64,000 bases of DNA from an uncultured Roseovarius sp. (GCA_947499555.1 CANMOU010000001.1:1054001-1118000), one strand, 5' to 3'. Positions 52,458-61,650 are shown, counted from the first letter of the stretch. The notes: generated by a model from the letters alone, not told the origin. Translations and numbers: made by a program.

Positions 52458-53537
52458 GTGACTGGCCTTGGACCTGATATGACAGAGCGTCTGGCACGTG
52501 CACGTGCCGATCTGCGTATGGGCGTTCCCGTCATACTCAAGGATGCGGACGAGCAGGCGATCATCTGTGCCGTCGAGACCCTGAGCGCCGGTCGGCTGGC
52601 GGCACTCAGAGAGCTCAACGGCATGCCCGTGCTCGCCATCTCGGCGCGCAGGGCCGAGACGCTCAAGGCGCGCGCCTATGACGGGGATCTGGCGCGCATC
52701 GTGATCCCCGAAGATGCGCCACTGTCCTGGCTCATTGGTGTCGCCGATCCGGCAGATGACCTCAACACGCCGATGAAAGGGCCGCTCACCTCCGAACGCA
52801 GCGGCTCGGCCAGCCTGCATCGTCTGGCCATCGGCCTGGTCAAATCCGCCCGGCTTTTGCCGGCCGCGCTTGTGTTGATCACCGCTGAGGACGCAGCTGA
52901 TCTGACATGTCTCGAAACCACATCGCTGGCGCAGGCTCTGACCGATCAAAGCCCGCTCAACCGGGTGGTCAGCGCCCGCCTGCCCTTACAGGTGTCCGAG
53001 GCAGGGCGATTGCACATCTGGCGGCCCGAGGATGGTGCCGAAGAGCATTATGCGGTGGAAATCGGCAGCCCCGACCGCGAGGCACCCGTTCTGGCACGCC
53101 TGCATTCGGCCTGTTTCACCGGCGATCTTCTGGGGTCTTTGAAATGCGATTGCGGCCCGCAGCTGCGCGGCGCTCTGGCGCAGATGGGTGCCGAAGGCGC
53201 GGGCGTCCTGCTCTACCTCAATCAGGAAGGCCGCGGGATCGGGCTTGCCAATAAGATGCGCGCCTACGCGCTACAGGATTTGGGGTTCGACACAGTCGAG
53301 GCCAATCACCGCCTGGGTTTCGAGGACGATGAGCGCGACTTCCGCATCGGCGCCTCCATCCTGCGGGACATGGGGTTTTCTGCCGTTCGGCTTCTGACCA
53401 ACAACCCTGCCAAGATAGACATGATGCAGGCCCATGGGATCGAAGTGACCGAACGCGTGCCCCTCAAGGTTGGCGAAGGCAAGCACAACCGTGCCTACCT
53501 GGCCACCAAGGCGAAGAAATCCGGACATTTGTTGTAA
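52458..53537 (+). CDS. ribA: GTP cyclohydrolase II, with degenerate N-terminal DHBP-synthase-like domain
   Basis: 359 residues from a GTG at 52458 (AGAGG six bases upstream; ATG 52479 is the alternative). The C-terminal half is a full RibA domain: ARLHSACFTGDLLGSLKCDCGPQLRGAL (the three zinc cysteines), LNQEGRGIGLANKMRAY, and VRLLTNNPAKIDMMQAHGI. It opens the imidazole ring of GTP in the first step of riboflavin synthesis, giving the 2,5-diamino-pyrimidinone phosphate. The N-terminal 190 residues resemble RibB in outline (LMTLRELNGMPVLAIS-like region) but lack the acidic catalytic DDENREGD-type loop, so that part is likely structural. Confidence 0.9.
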   Translation: MTGLGPDMTERLARARADLRMGVPVILKDADEQAIICAVETLSAGRLAALRELNGMPVLAISARRAETLKARAYDGDLARIVIPEDAPLSWLIGVADPADDLNTPMKGPLTSERSGSASLHRLAIGLVKSARLLPAALVLITAEDAADLTCLETTSLAQALTDQSPLNRVVSARLPLQVSEAGRLHIWRPEDGAEEHYAVEIGSPDREAPVLARLHSACFTGDLLGSLKCDCGPQLRGALAQMGAEGAGVLLYLNQEGRGIGLANKMRAYALQDLGFDTVEANHRLGFEDDERDFRIGASILRDMGFSAVRLLTNNPAKIDMMQAHGIEVTERVPLKVGEGKHNRAYLATKAKKSGHLL

Positions 53538-53683
53538 AGTCGGGAAGTCGGCTTTGCGGGACGGAGCAGACATCGCTTTCTGCACGACCAAAGTCTGTTT
53601 TTCAAATTCCCGAGAAGTGTTTCCTTAAGCTTTTGTCGCTAGGAACACAGCTTTCTGCATACCTGTCGAACACGTCTGCGCGC

Positions 53684-54754
53684 ATGGCTAGTTTCTCATT
53701 CAAATTTTCAAGCGGATCGCCGACTTCAAACGGTTTCTCGGAGACCGTTAATGATACTTTTACCTACACTGGTCCGAGCAGCCCGGATGGTGAAATTGTC
53801 ATCACGGATAATGGATCCGGAATAGATGGTCAGACACTGGAAGACGACAACGGTGGCGGCAGCGAATTAGCAACCGGTACGGCTACAATTGGCGGATTGA
53901 CCTCAACGGATAGTCTCGTCAATGCCGAAAGGGCCTACACCGTAAGAGACGAAGTCACCGGCAGAGTATTTGAAGTTGTCTCTCTGGAAATTGAGACAGG
54001 CGACGCTGCTGGCTTCTACACGCTGTCCGAAGTGCCTCTGGTTGCGGGGCGCAGCTACACCTTGCTTGATTTCGATGGTTCCCCGGATGCGTCATCTGGC
54101 GACCCCGCCTTCACTTACGCCGAGTACGTATGTTTTGGCGACGGCACTTTAATTGCAACGCCGCAAGGGCCACGGAAGGTTGAAAACCTTAGTCGAGGCG
54201 ATCTGGTCGAGACGCTCGATCATGGCGCACAGCCGCTCATTTGGACAGGGTCAAGGCGTCTGAGCTTCAGCGACAACCACAGCAGCCAGAAACCAATCGA
54301 GATCAAATCTGGCTCCTTGAGTAACGGGGTGCCCCACAGCCGGCTTATTCTCTCGCCCCAACACCACATCTTGATTGCCGGGCCGTCCGTGTACGACATC
54401 TCAGGCGGCAATGAAGCATTCGCACCTGCCAAAAGCTTGCTCAATATCAAGGGAATCCGCGTCATGGCTGGCCGAAAACACGTCCGCTACCACAGCCTCA
54501 TGACAGGGCGGCATGAGGTTTTGTTTGCCAATGGACTTCCAGTCGAGAGTTTTTGGCCGGGCCATTATGCACGATCACTGCTCGCTTGGACTGACAGGCT
54601 GACGATTTTGTCGCTCTTTCCGGGCATCTCTCACGATGTTGACACAGCCTATGGACCGATGGCCCGCCGACGAGTTTCGGTTGGACAAATTCGTTCGTTA
54701 GATGTTACTTCACTTGGTGCGCCGGTAACCGGTCATCAAAAAAGCTGCTGTTAG
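53684..54754 (+). CDS. Hint-domain protein
   Basis: 356 residues from the ATG at 53684 (MASFSFKFSSG); a TTG 51 bases upstream is less likely. The N-terminal 145 residues are acidic and Gly/Thr/Ser-rich, including DNGSGIDGQTLEDDNGGG, and may be a calcium-binding or adhesive domain. The C-terminal Hint_2 domain (about 148-295) begins VCFGDGTLIATPQGPRKVENLSRGDLVETLDHG with the nucleophilic Cys, contains RLILSPQHHILIAG and ends NGLPVESFWPG. Hint domains splice or cleave themselves; roseobacters have many such exported proteins and their function is unclear. The gene has lower GC than its neighbours and no signal peptide. It is alone, on the opposite strand to DUF2842 and purA. Confidence 0.85.
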   Translation: MASFSFKFSSGSPTSNGFSETVNDTFTYTGPSSPDGEIVITDNGSGIDGQTLEDDNGGGSELATGTATIGGLTSTDSLVNAERAYTVRDEVTGRVFEVVSLEIETGDAAGFYTLSEVPLVAGRSYTLLDFDGSPDASSGDPAFTYAEYVCFGDGTLIATPQGPRKVENLSRGDLVETLDHGAQPLIWTGSRRLSFSDNHSSQKPIEIKSGSLSNGVPHSRLILSPQHHILIAGPSVYDISGGNEAFAPAKSLLNIKGIRVMAGRKHVRYHSLMTGRHEVLFANGLPVESFWPGHYARSLLAWTDRLTILSLFPGISHDVDTAYGPMARRRVSVGQIRSLDVTSLGAPVTGHQKSCC

Positions 54755-54824
54755 AGCAGAACGCAGCGTTGCGTAGTTTGGGCTCAAAGATGGCTTTCCC
54801 ATACGGTCATGCCGAAGATGCAGC

Positions 54825-55061
54825 CTAGCGCTCCTCGCCGGCATCCGGGTCCGCCTGTCCCACGCCCAGAAACACCGGCTTGAGCGGCACGATCCAGATT
54901 ATGCCCAGCACGACAAAGACCAAAAGCTCGGTCAGAAACCCGATCTCGAACCGCGCGCGCAGCCAGTCGGTCAGGTTGACCGCCACTACAATGTATAGCG
55001 GCAGCGCGATCAGCAGGATCAGCAGCGACAGCTTGCGGCGGGTCTTATAGGGCAGCGCCAT
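54825..55061 (-). CDS. DUF2842 membrane protein
   Basis: 78 residues from the ATG at 55061, with GGAGG five bases upstream; the longer frame adds an implausible MPIEEAR leader. YKTRRKLSLLILLIALPLYIVVAVNLTDWLRARFEIGFLTELLVFVVLGIIWIVPLKPVFLGVGQADPD contains two membrane helices and the conserved LPLKPVF-type end of DUF2842. Function unknown. It starts 10 bases after purA and is probably co-transcribed with it. Confidence 0.88.
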   Translation of the reverse strand: MALPYKTRRKLSLLILLIALPLYIVVAVNLTDWLRARFEIGFLTELLVFVVLGIIWIVPLKPVFLGVGQADPDAGEER

Positions 55062-55071
55062 GCGCGCCTCC

Positions 55072-56367
55072 TCAATCGGCAAAAGGATCAGTCACGAGGA
55101 TAGTATCGTCGCGTTCCGGTGAGGTGGAAAGTAGCGCGACAGGGCATTGGATCAACTCTTCCACCCGGCGCACATATTTGATCGCATTGGCCGGCAGATC
55201 GGCCCAAGACCGCGCGCCTTCGGTGGTCTGCGACCAGCCCGGCATTTCCTCGTAGATCGGCGCGCAGCGCCATTGCTGATCGGTAGCGGTCGGCAGATAA
55301 TCCAGCCGCTCGCCATCGAGCTCATAGCCGACACAGATTTTCAGGATCTCAAACCCGTCGAGCACATCAAGCTTGGTCAGCGAAATACCCGTAACGCCCG
55401 AAGTGGCACAGGTCTGCCGCACGAGGGCTGCATCAAACCACCCACAGCGCCGCTTGCGCCCCGTCACGGTGCCAAACTCATGGCCGCGCGTGCCAAGCCG
55501 GTTGCCATCTTCATCATCCAGCTCGGACGGGAACGGCCCCTCGCCCACCCGCGTGGTATAGGCCTTCACGATCCCCAGCACATAATCAATTGATCCGGGA
55601 CCAATACCGACGCCCGTCGCGGCCTGACCGGCGATCACGTTGGACGAGGTCACAAACGGATAGGTGCCGAAATCGATGTCGAGGAGCGCGCCCTGCGCCC
55701 CTTCAAAAAGGATGCGCTTGCCCGCCTTGCGTTTCTCGTTGAGCACCTTCCAGACCGGCGCTGCATATTGCAGGATCTGCGGTGCAATCTCGCGCAGCTT
55801 CGCCAGAAGCGCGTCGCGATCAATCGCCTCGATCCCCAACCCCTTGCGCAGCGGATCGTGGTGCTGGAGCGCCCGGTCCACCCGCGCCTCAAGCGTGGCC
55901 TCATCGGCCAGATCAGCCACCCGGACCGAGCGCCGCCCAACCTTATCCTCATAGGCCGGTCCAATGCCGCGCCCGGTCGTGCCAATCTTCGTGCCCTTGC
56001 TCGCCGCCTCTTCGCGCGCCCGGTCAAGCTCGCCATGGATGGGCAGAATAAGCGGCGTGTTCTCGGCAATCATCAGTGTCTCGGGCGTGATCTCGACCCC
56101 CTGTTCACGGATCGAGGCGATCTCGTTCATCAGATGCCAGGGATCCAGCACCACACCGTTGCCAATCACTGACAACTTGCCGCCCCGCACCACGCCCGAC
56201 GGCAGCGCGTTGAGCTTGTAGACCTTGCCATCGATCACCAAAGTGTGCCCAGCGTTATGTCCGCCCTGAAACCGCGCGATCACATCGGCCCGCTCCGAGA
56301 GCCAGTCGACAATCTTGCCTTTTCCTTCGTCGCCCCACTGAGCGCCGACAACCACAACATTTGCCAT
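55072..56367 (-). CDS. purA: Adenylosuccinate synthetase
   Basis: 431 residues from the ATG at 56367 (AAAGGGG upstream). GTP-binding P-loop [45 protein letters not shown], catalytic [23 protein letters not shown], and [33 protein letters not shown], with C-terminal [17 protein letters not shown]. It converts IMP and aspartate to adenylosuccinate with GTP, the first committed step of AMP synthesis. Its promoter region overlaps the divergent DUF6524 gene. Confidence 0.97.
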   Translation of the reverse strand: MANVVVVGAQWGDEGKGKIVDWLSERADVIARFQGGHNAGHTLVIDGKVYKLNALPSGVVRGGKLSVIGNGVVLDPWHLMNEIASIREQGVEITPETLMIAENTPLILPIHGELDRAREEAASKGTKIGTTGRGIGPAYEDKVGRRSVRVADLADEATLEARVDRALQHHDPLRKGLGIEAIDRDALLAKLREIAPQILQYAAPVWKVLNEKRKAGKRILFEGAQGALLDIDFGTYPFVTSSNVIAGQAATGVGIGPGSIDYVLGIVKAYTTRVGEGPFPSELDDEDGNRLGTRGHEFGTVTGRKRRCGWFDAALVRQTCATSGVTGISLTKLDVLDGFEILKICVGYELDGERLDYLPTATDQQWRCAPIYEEMPGWSQTTEGARSWADLPANAIKYVRRVEELIQCPVALLSTSPERDDTILVTDPFAD

Positions 56368-56516
56368 GAAGACCCCTTTGGTTTCGGTGAACCCCGCGCC
56401 GGTATAACGACAGGCCAAGGCGGGGGAAACCGGAATTTCAGCACAAAGCCGGGACGAGAGGCTGGACAGGCACCACCGCCCTTGGCAGTCTTTGCGCAAC
56501 AGGCAAAGGAGCAGAC

Positions 56517-56915
56517 ATGGCAGGGTTTCTGGCAAGATGGAGCGTGGCCTTCGTGCTGCTGGCCGCGACCTTCAACCCGACGCAATGGAATTACATCCGC
56601 TGGGTGCAGGAGAATTGGAGCGAACAGATGCCGGTGGCGGTATTGCTGGGCCTGCTCCTGCTGGTGGGCTACATCATCTACCTGCGCGCTACCGTGCGCT
56701 CCATAGGGGCGTTTGGCATGGGGCTGGTTCTGGCCATTGCCGCAGCGCTCATCTGGGTGCTGGTCGATCTTGGCTGGATCAATCTCGAAGACCCGACGGC
56801 CAATCTCTGGCTGGGTCTTGTGGCGCTTTCCCTCGTGCTGGGCATCGGCCTCAGTTGGAGCCACGTTCGCCGCCGTTTGAGTGGTCAGGCGGATATGGAT
56901 GACGTAGATGAATGA
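56517..56915 (+). CDS. DUF6524 membrane protein
   Basis: 132 residues with four hydrophobic helices: [76 protein letters not shown], and [28 protein letters not shown], with an acidic Asp-rich tail. The RW.....LL..TFNPT.WNY start is characteristic of this small membrane family (DUF6524 as I recall it). Function unknown. It is divergent from purA. Confidence 0.75.
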   Translation: MAGFLARWSVAFVLLAATFNPTQWNYIRWVQENWSEQMPVAVLLGLLLLVGYIIYLRATVRSIGAFGMGLVLAIAAALIWVLVDLGWINLEDPTANLWLGLVALSLVLGIGLSWSHVRRRLSGQADMDDVDE

Positions 56916-57207
56916 GGGGGTTGGAAATTTGCAAATTTCCAGACTGATTTCTAGCAAGAAATCCTGCGCGGCATGACCCGCCGAACTTGCGCGGTTAATG
57001 ATAAGGCGTGGTGAAGAGCGGCTTAGAGCCCAAATCGGACGCCCCTCGCGCGGACTCAGGGCCGAAGACCTTGCGCGCCCACCCTCATAGTGGAGGTCGT
57101 GAGCATGCAGCTGCCCGATGGCTTTCCGCGATTTGTCAGCCGAAGCTTGAAAACCGACCCAAGGTGGACACCTTGGATCAGTCTTCATGCCGTGCAGGTC
57201 TTGCGAA
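56916..57207. other. Gap between convergent genes with tandem hairpins
   Basis: Contains GGAAATTTGCAAATTTCC at 56923-56940, a perfect 18-base palindrome, followed by GATTTCT (56947-56953) and AGAAATC (56958-56964) as a second hairpin. No T-run follows. The rest of the gap (56965-57207) shows no gene or motif. The layout resembles the tandem hairpins after xthA. Confidence 0.45.
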
Positions 57208-60200
57208 CTAGATCAGAAAGTCGTTAGCCGTGAGTTCAAAAGCCGTGCTGGAAAACACGTCCACCGTCGCCTCTTGGCATTTATCATTCACGAATGTGAT
57301 CGTTGCTGCAGTGTCAGACGTCTGCGTGATCGTGATGTCGTCAAAGTCGTCCACCTCATCCAGGCGCGAGAGGTCGATCTGATCGATACCGGCTTCCCAG
57401 TCGACGATGGTGCCGCCGCGACTGTTGTCCTGGAAGCCGAACACATCGGCACCCTCGCCTCCTGTCATCACATCGACCCCTGCGGTTGAGACCAGAACGT
57501 CGTTTCCAGCGCCGCCATCCAGAACGTCACGGCCCCAGCCGCTTTCCAGGTAGTCGTTTCCGCCACCGCCAAACAGGATGTCATTGCCGCCATCGCCGAA
57601 GACAAAATCATCGCCATCGCCTGCATTGATCAGGTCATTGCCGCGATTGCCATGAATATTGTCGGCCCCGTCCGTGCCAACCAGGTTGTCGGCCTCATCC
57701 GTTCCGGCCTGATGTGCCGGAGCGTCGGCAAAGGGCTCAAACGCATCGATGCCGTCAAATACGCCCTTGGCCTGGACCTTGACGTTATCTTCGGTGACCT
57801 TGTCACCGTAAATCTTGAGCGTCCCAAGCGGGTCTTCATCATGCGCACCGCCGCCATCGCCCTGTTGCGAGCGAATGGCAATCAGGGAATAGTCCCCGCC
57901 TGCATCCTCACCATAGGTGATGTCCGCAATCTCGACGGTATGCCCGCGCAGAATGATCTGATCCCCGTCCTGTTCAGAGAAATCAAGCAGGGTATCCTCG
58001 CCGATGCCTTCGACCCAGTGGTCATGCACCGCGTCGTTTTCACCTGCAACTTTGCGCCAGTTGATGGATCCATCATCCTTGGTATGCCGCGCAAGGACAA
58101 CAGCGGTGGCGTTCAGCAACATGTTAAAGGTGAACCGGTCCTTGCCCTGACCGCCGGAAATAATGTCGTTGGTGGTTGATGGATCGACGGGTGGATTTAT
58201 GCGCCCCTCGGCTCCGTCGGTCTGTGCCGGATCAGGTTCACCCGCATCTGCGTAAATGCGAATGTGGTCACGCCCGGCACCGGCGAAAACGGTTTGCGCG
58301 CCTGCGCCAATTTCGATGTGGTCTGTTGTCTTGATGCCTGCGGGGGCGCTCACGATCACATCGCCATCGGTGGATGAGGCAAAGCTTTGCACGCCCCCGT
58401 TATAGTCGGCCAGCTGATCAGCCTCCGCCAGACGATCTACCCCGTCAAAGACGCCCGACGCCTGCACCTTGACGTCACCGATGTTAACCTTGTCGCCATA
58501 GACCTTGATCGTGCCAAGCGGGTCTTCGTCATGCGCGCCGGTTTCGGTATTGGCCCCACCTGCACCGCCATTGCCTTGTTGGCTGATGACGCGGATAAGC
58601 GAATACTCACCCCCCTCGTCCGTGCCGTAGGTGATATCGGCAATTTCGACCGTGTGCCCGCGCACGATGATCTTGTCACCTTCGTCCTTATTGTAGTCCA
58701 TGATCTTGTCGTTGCCAAAGCCTTGGACCCAGTGATCATGCACGTTGTCGTTCTCACCGGCGACCTTGCGCCAATTGACGTGGCCGCGGTCGTTTGTGTG
58801 TTGCGCCAGCACCTCGGCGCGCGCATTCAAGAGCGCGTGAAATTCAAATCGGTCACCACCGGCACCACCAATAAAGACATCGTCGGATGCGTCCGGCGAC
58901 AAGGCAGGGTTCACACGTCCCTCGGCCCCATCGGTCTGCGCCGGGTCCGGCTCACCGGCATCACCGTAAGAGATGAACCGATCCCCGCCAGCACCACCAT
59001 TCACGGTTTGTGATCCGCTGCCCGCCTTGATGAAATCCCAGCGCGACGTGCCTTCGAAATTCAGATCGATGGCTTCGGGGTTTTCTTCACCCCATTGCGG
59101 CTGCACGACTTCGCGCTCAGGCGTAGAGGCCGGAGACATGGCTTCACCTTCGCTGATCTTGTCCAGCTGATCGACACCGTAGAAAACTTTGGCCTTCAGA
59201 TTGATGTCGTCCTCGGTGACCTTGTCGCCATAGACCTTTATCGTACCAAGCGGATCTTCGTCATGCGCGCCACCACCATCGCCCTGTTGCGACCGCAGGG
59301 TGATGAGCGAGTAGTCCCCGCCCTCATCTTCATCATAGGTGATCGAAGCGATCTCAACGGTGTGTCCGCGAATGTCGATCTTGTCGCCATCCTGGTTTGA
59401 GAAGTCGAGGATCGTGTCATTTCCGATCCCGGCCACCCAATGGTCATGCACGTTTTCATTCTCACCGGCCACTTTGCGCCAGTTGATCGATCCATCTTCG
59501 CGTGTGTGTTTTTCAAGGATCTCGTCCTTGGCATCCAGAAGCAGGCGGAAGGCGAACGTGTCCTTGCCCTGACCCCCAGCGAAAATGTCGTCTGCTGCCC
59601 CGTCTGTCACCGGCGGGTCAACGCGGCCTTCTGCGCCATCGGTTTGCGCAGGATCAGGCTCACCGGCATCCGAATAGCTGTAAATCAGGTCATTGCCGCC
59701 GCCCGCGTCCACGGATTGCTGGCCTTCGCCCGCATGCACGATATCGCGCTGCCGATAAAGGCTGCCGTCGTAATTGTCGCCATCCGTATTGGTGTAAACC
59801 TCTTGGGTGGCGAGAGAGTCGATGGGCGCATAGGCCGCATCTGCATGGTAAAGCCTGTCGATGCCATCATTGGTGTTGGTGACCTTGACATCATCAAGCG
59901 TGACCTCATCGCCGTAGACCTTGATCTGGCCCAGCGGATCTTCGTCATGCGCACCGGTTTCCGTGTTGGCCCCGCCAGCACCACCGTCGCCTTGCTGGCT
60001 TATCACGGTGATCAACGAGAAGGCACCGCCCTCATCCTCGCCATAGGTGATCGATTGGATCGTGGCTGTGTGCCCCTTGATCTCAATCGTGTCGCCTTCG
60101 GCCTTGGAAAAATCAGTGATCGTGTCAAAACCAAACCCGTTGACCCAGTGATCATGCACATTGTCATTCTCACCGGCCACGTTGCCCCAGTTCGTCCGAC

Positions 60201-60486
60201 CCGCCGAATTTGTGTGTTCCGCGATCACCTCTTGCTTGGCGTCAATCAGCGCGTGGAACTCGAAGCGATCAGCCCCGTCCCCGCCGGTCAAAGTGTCGTT
60301 GGCGTCTTCGGCCGGGATCGCTGCGGTAACGCGGCCGTCGGCCCCGTCAGTTTGCGCCGGATCCGGTTCCCCGGCATCGGCCAAAGAAATGATCCGATCA
60401 TTTCCATCCCCGCCATCCACAAATTGTGCGCCGCTGCCTACGATGATGCGGTCATTTCGATCTGTTCCGATGATATCGTCTTCCAC
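57208..60486 (-). CDS. RTX-type calcium-binding protein with four repeated ~236-residue modules
   Basis: 1092 residues from a GTG at 60486 (GGAG seven bases upstream; a GTG at 60492 is too close to it). There is no signal peptide, as expected for type I secretion. Four modules each contain DAGEPDPAQTDG (residues 37, 273, 509 and 747), then INWRKVAGEN and HDHW (111, 347, 583, 821), GHTVEI, SQQGDGG and DEDPLGTIKVYGDKV. Modules 1 and 3 share an AGGANTETGAH insertion and FEFHAL; modules 2 and 4 share GGQGKD and GGGAHDED, giving an A-B-A-B order. Residues about 928-1018 carry RTX nonapeptides (GGNDILFGGGGNDYLESG), and the last 70 residues resemble a secretion domain. No type I exporter is in the window. 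Function unknown; adhesion or surface binding is possible. Confidence 0.85.
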   Translation of the reverse strand: MEDDIIGTDRNDRIIVGSGAQFVDGGDGNDRIISLADAGEPDPAQTDGADGRVTAAIPAEDANDTLTGGDGADRFEFHALIDAKQEVIAEHTNSAGRTNWGNVAGENDNVHDHWVNGFGFDTITDFSKAEGDTIEIKGHTATIQSITYGEDEGGAFSLITVISQQGDGGAGGANTETGAHDEDPLGQIKVYGDEVTLDDVKVTNTNDGIDRLYHADAAYAPIDSLATQEVYTNTDGDNYDGSLYRQRDIVHAGEGQQSVDAGGGNDLIYSYSDAGEPDPAQTDGAEGRVDPPVTDGAADDIFAGGQGKDTFAFRLLLDAKDEILEKHTREDGSINWRKVAGENENVHDHWVAGIGNDTILDFSNQDGDKIDIRGHTVEIASITYDEDEGGDYSLITLRSQQGDGGGAHDEDPLGTIKVYGDKVTEDDINLKAKVFYGVDQLDKISEGEAMSPASTPEREVVQPQWGEENPEAIDLNFEGTSRWDFIKAGSGSQTVNGGAGGDRFISYGDAGEPDPAQTDGAEGRVNPALSPDASDDVFIGGAGGDRFEFHALLNARAEVLAQHTNDRGHVNWRKVAGENDNVHDHWVQGFGNDKIMDYNKDEGDKIIVRGHTVEIADITYGTDEGGEYSLIRVISQQGNGGAGGANTETGAHDEDPLGTIKVYGDKVNIGDVKVQASGVFDGVDRLAEADQLADYNGGVQSFASSTDGDVIVSAPAGIKTTDHIEIGAGAQTVFAGAGRDHIRIYADAGEPDPAQTDGAEGRINPPVDPSTTNDIISGGQGKDRFTFNMLLNATAVVLARHTKDDGSINWRKVAGENDAVHDHWVEGIGEDTLLDFSEQDGDQIILRGHTVEIADITYGEDAGGDYSLIAIRSQQGDGGGAHDEDPLGTLKIYGDKVTEDNVKVQAKGVFDGIDAFEPFADAPAHQAGTDEADNLVGTDGADNIHGNRGNDLINAGDGDDFVFGDGGNDILFGGGGNDYLESGWGRDVLDGGAGNDVLVSTAGVDVMTGGEGADVFGFQDNSRGGTIVDWEAGIDQIDLSRLDEVDDFDDITITQTSDTAATITFVNDKCQEATVDVFSSTAFELTANDFLI

Positions 60487-60575
60487 TTTCACTCTCCGTC
60501 TTCTGTCGCGTCGTCATGCGGGCGGGACGCCTCATCGCAAGCGCGCAATCCATACGTCCAAGTCCATCGAAGAGC

Positions 60576-60614
60576 TGGGCAAAAGCATGGCATGAAGCTT
60601 CACAATTTTGCCCA
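60576..60614 (-). promoter_or_regulatory. Nested inverted repeat in the RTX gene leader
   Basis: TGGGCAAAA (60576-60584) and TTTTGCCCA (60606-60614) form nine pairs around a 21-base loop that itself contains the palindrome TGAAGCTTCA (60593-60602). It lies about 90 bases upstream of the RTX start. Confidence 0.4.
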
Positions 60615-61091
60615 AGTTGGCGCTGTGGAAGCCCTGAATACACAAGGAAAAGAGGGCGCGGTTTCCTCTCAAGCATATAATTTGAAAGACATAATTTTTC
60701 GCGTGGGACACTCGAAAAATGCCGGTTTAGCTTGGCAGAGAGAGGCTCCTGCGTCGGCGGAGTTCTGCGCAAAACCAACCCCTGCAAACCAACGGAAAAT
60801 GACAATCATAACTGTGAACTCAAGAGTGTTTCGGAGACACAAACAAACGGTAGGCAAGGCAACACGCGAAGACTGACACTTCTTAGTCTGGCCAAAAGTC
60901 TTTCAAACAGAAAATAGCCGGCGGCTCGCGTCAGATTGATTTTGATCCCGCAGCGGTCCTGCGCTCCAGGACACCATAGGCACGGAATCGAGGGCGGCAG
61001 GCCCGTCGTGCCAGCCTCCTGATTGAAGACGCTTGCTAACTGCGTACGGCCATTTGCCCAACCTTCTATCTCCAAACCCTCACAGACCGGG

Positions 61092-61120
61092 TTGCAGGCT
61101 CGCCTTGAATTGCTTAGATA
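61092..61120 (+). promoter_or_regulatory. Candidate secG promoter
   Basis: -35 TTGCAG (61092-61097), a 17-base spacer, -10 TAGATA (61115-61120). The expected start is about 40 bases before the secG ATG. Confidence 0.6.
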
Positions 61121-61163
61121 CCGCCCATCCCAGACCGGGATTGTGACCCAAAGGGCCTGATCT

Positions 61164-61532
61164 ATGGAAAACGTCATTCTGCTTATCCACCTGCTGCTGG
61201 CGCTGGCGCTTATTGCGGTTGTGCTCTTGCAACGCTCTGAAGGTGGCGGGCTTGGCATGGGCGGCGGTGGCGGCAATGTCACCACGGGTCGCGCGGCGGC
61301 CACGGCTTTGGGCAAGCTCACATGGCTTCTGGGCATCTCGATTTTCTGCACCACGCTGGTTCTGACCGTGATCGCAGCGCAAAATTCGGGCGGAAGCTCG
61401 GTGCTCGACCGCATCACCGATGCACCTGCGTCGAGCGGCGACAGTACTGTTCCGGGCCTGCCATCGACCGGCGAAGGGCTTCTGCCGCCATCGCTTGATG
61501 ATGACGCGCCGCTGGTGCCGCTGGCCGAGTAG
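61164..61532 (+). CDS. secG: Preprotein translocase subunit SecG
   Basis: 122 residues. Two membrane helices, ENVILLIHLLLALALIAVVLLQ (about 2-23) and LTWLLGISIFCTTLVLTVIAA (about 52-72), separated by RSEGGGLGMGGGGGNVTTGRAAATALGKLT, the conserved glycine-rich SecG loop. The C-terminal 45 residues are acidic and Pro/Ser-rich. SecG assists SecYE in protein export through the inner membrane. It has its own promoter candidate and precedes pyrG. Confidence 0.95.
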   Translation: MENVILLIHLLLALALIAVVLLQRSEGGGLGMGGGGGNVTTGRAAATALGKLTWLLGISIFCTTLVLTVIAAQNSGGSSVLDRITDAPASSGDSTVPGLPSTGEGLLPPSLDDDAPLVPLAE

Positions 61533-61560
61533 ATCACCCACCACAATCGGTAGAGAGCTG

Positions 61561-61650
61561 AGAAAAGACCGCAACATCATGTTGCGGTCATCTTGCGCGT
61601 CGCAAACGAATCCTTTAAAGATTGAGCCCCGTGGGTTTGCGGTCTTTTCT
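61561..61650 (+). promoter_or_regulatory. secG-pyrG leader with two mutually exclusive foldings
   Basis: GACCGCAACA (61567-61576) and TGTTGCGGTC (61580-61589) form a ten-pair hairpin with a three-base loop. The same left side, extended to AGAAAAGACCGCAA (61561-61574), is the exact complement of TTGCGGTCTTTTCT (61637-61650), so a 14-pair long-range stem competes with the hairpin. The hairpin can act as a weak terminator after secG; the alternative could prevent it. The pyrG start lies 88 bases downstream. Confidence 0.5.

Larger units (their letters stand above)
60493..61163. other. Intergenic region between the RTX gene and secG
   Basis: About 670 bases without a supported gene. It holds the RTX leader with a nested inverted repeat (60576-60614) and, at its far end, the secG promoter (61092-61120). 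The middle (60620-61080) has several short open frames on both strands but none has a ribosome-binding site, conserved-looking composition or neighbour overlap. No RNA gene was recognised. Confidence 0.5.

Noticed and set aside
57690-60400. Possible DNA-level repeat array or CRISPR
   Set aside because: The periodicity is about 710 bases, inside a reading frame, and reflects protein modules, not short spacers.
59440-60876. 478-codon plus-strand frame opposite the RTX gene
   Set aside because: It mirrors the module repeats of the RTX gene and has repetitive Val/Asp composition caused by them; no start signal.
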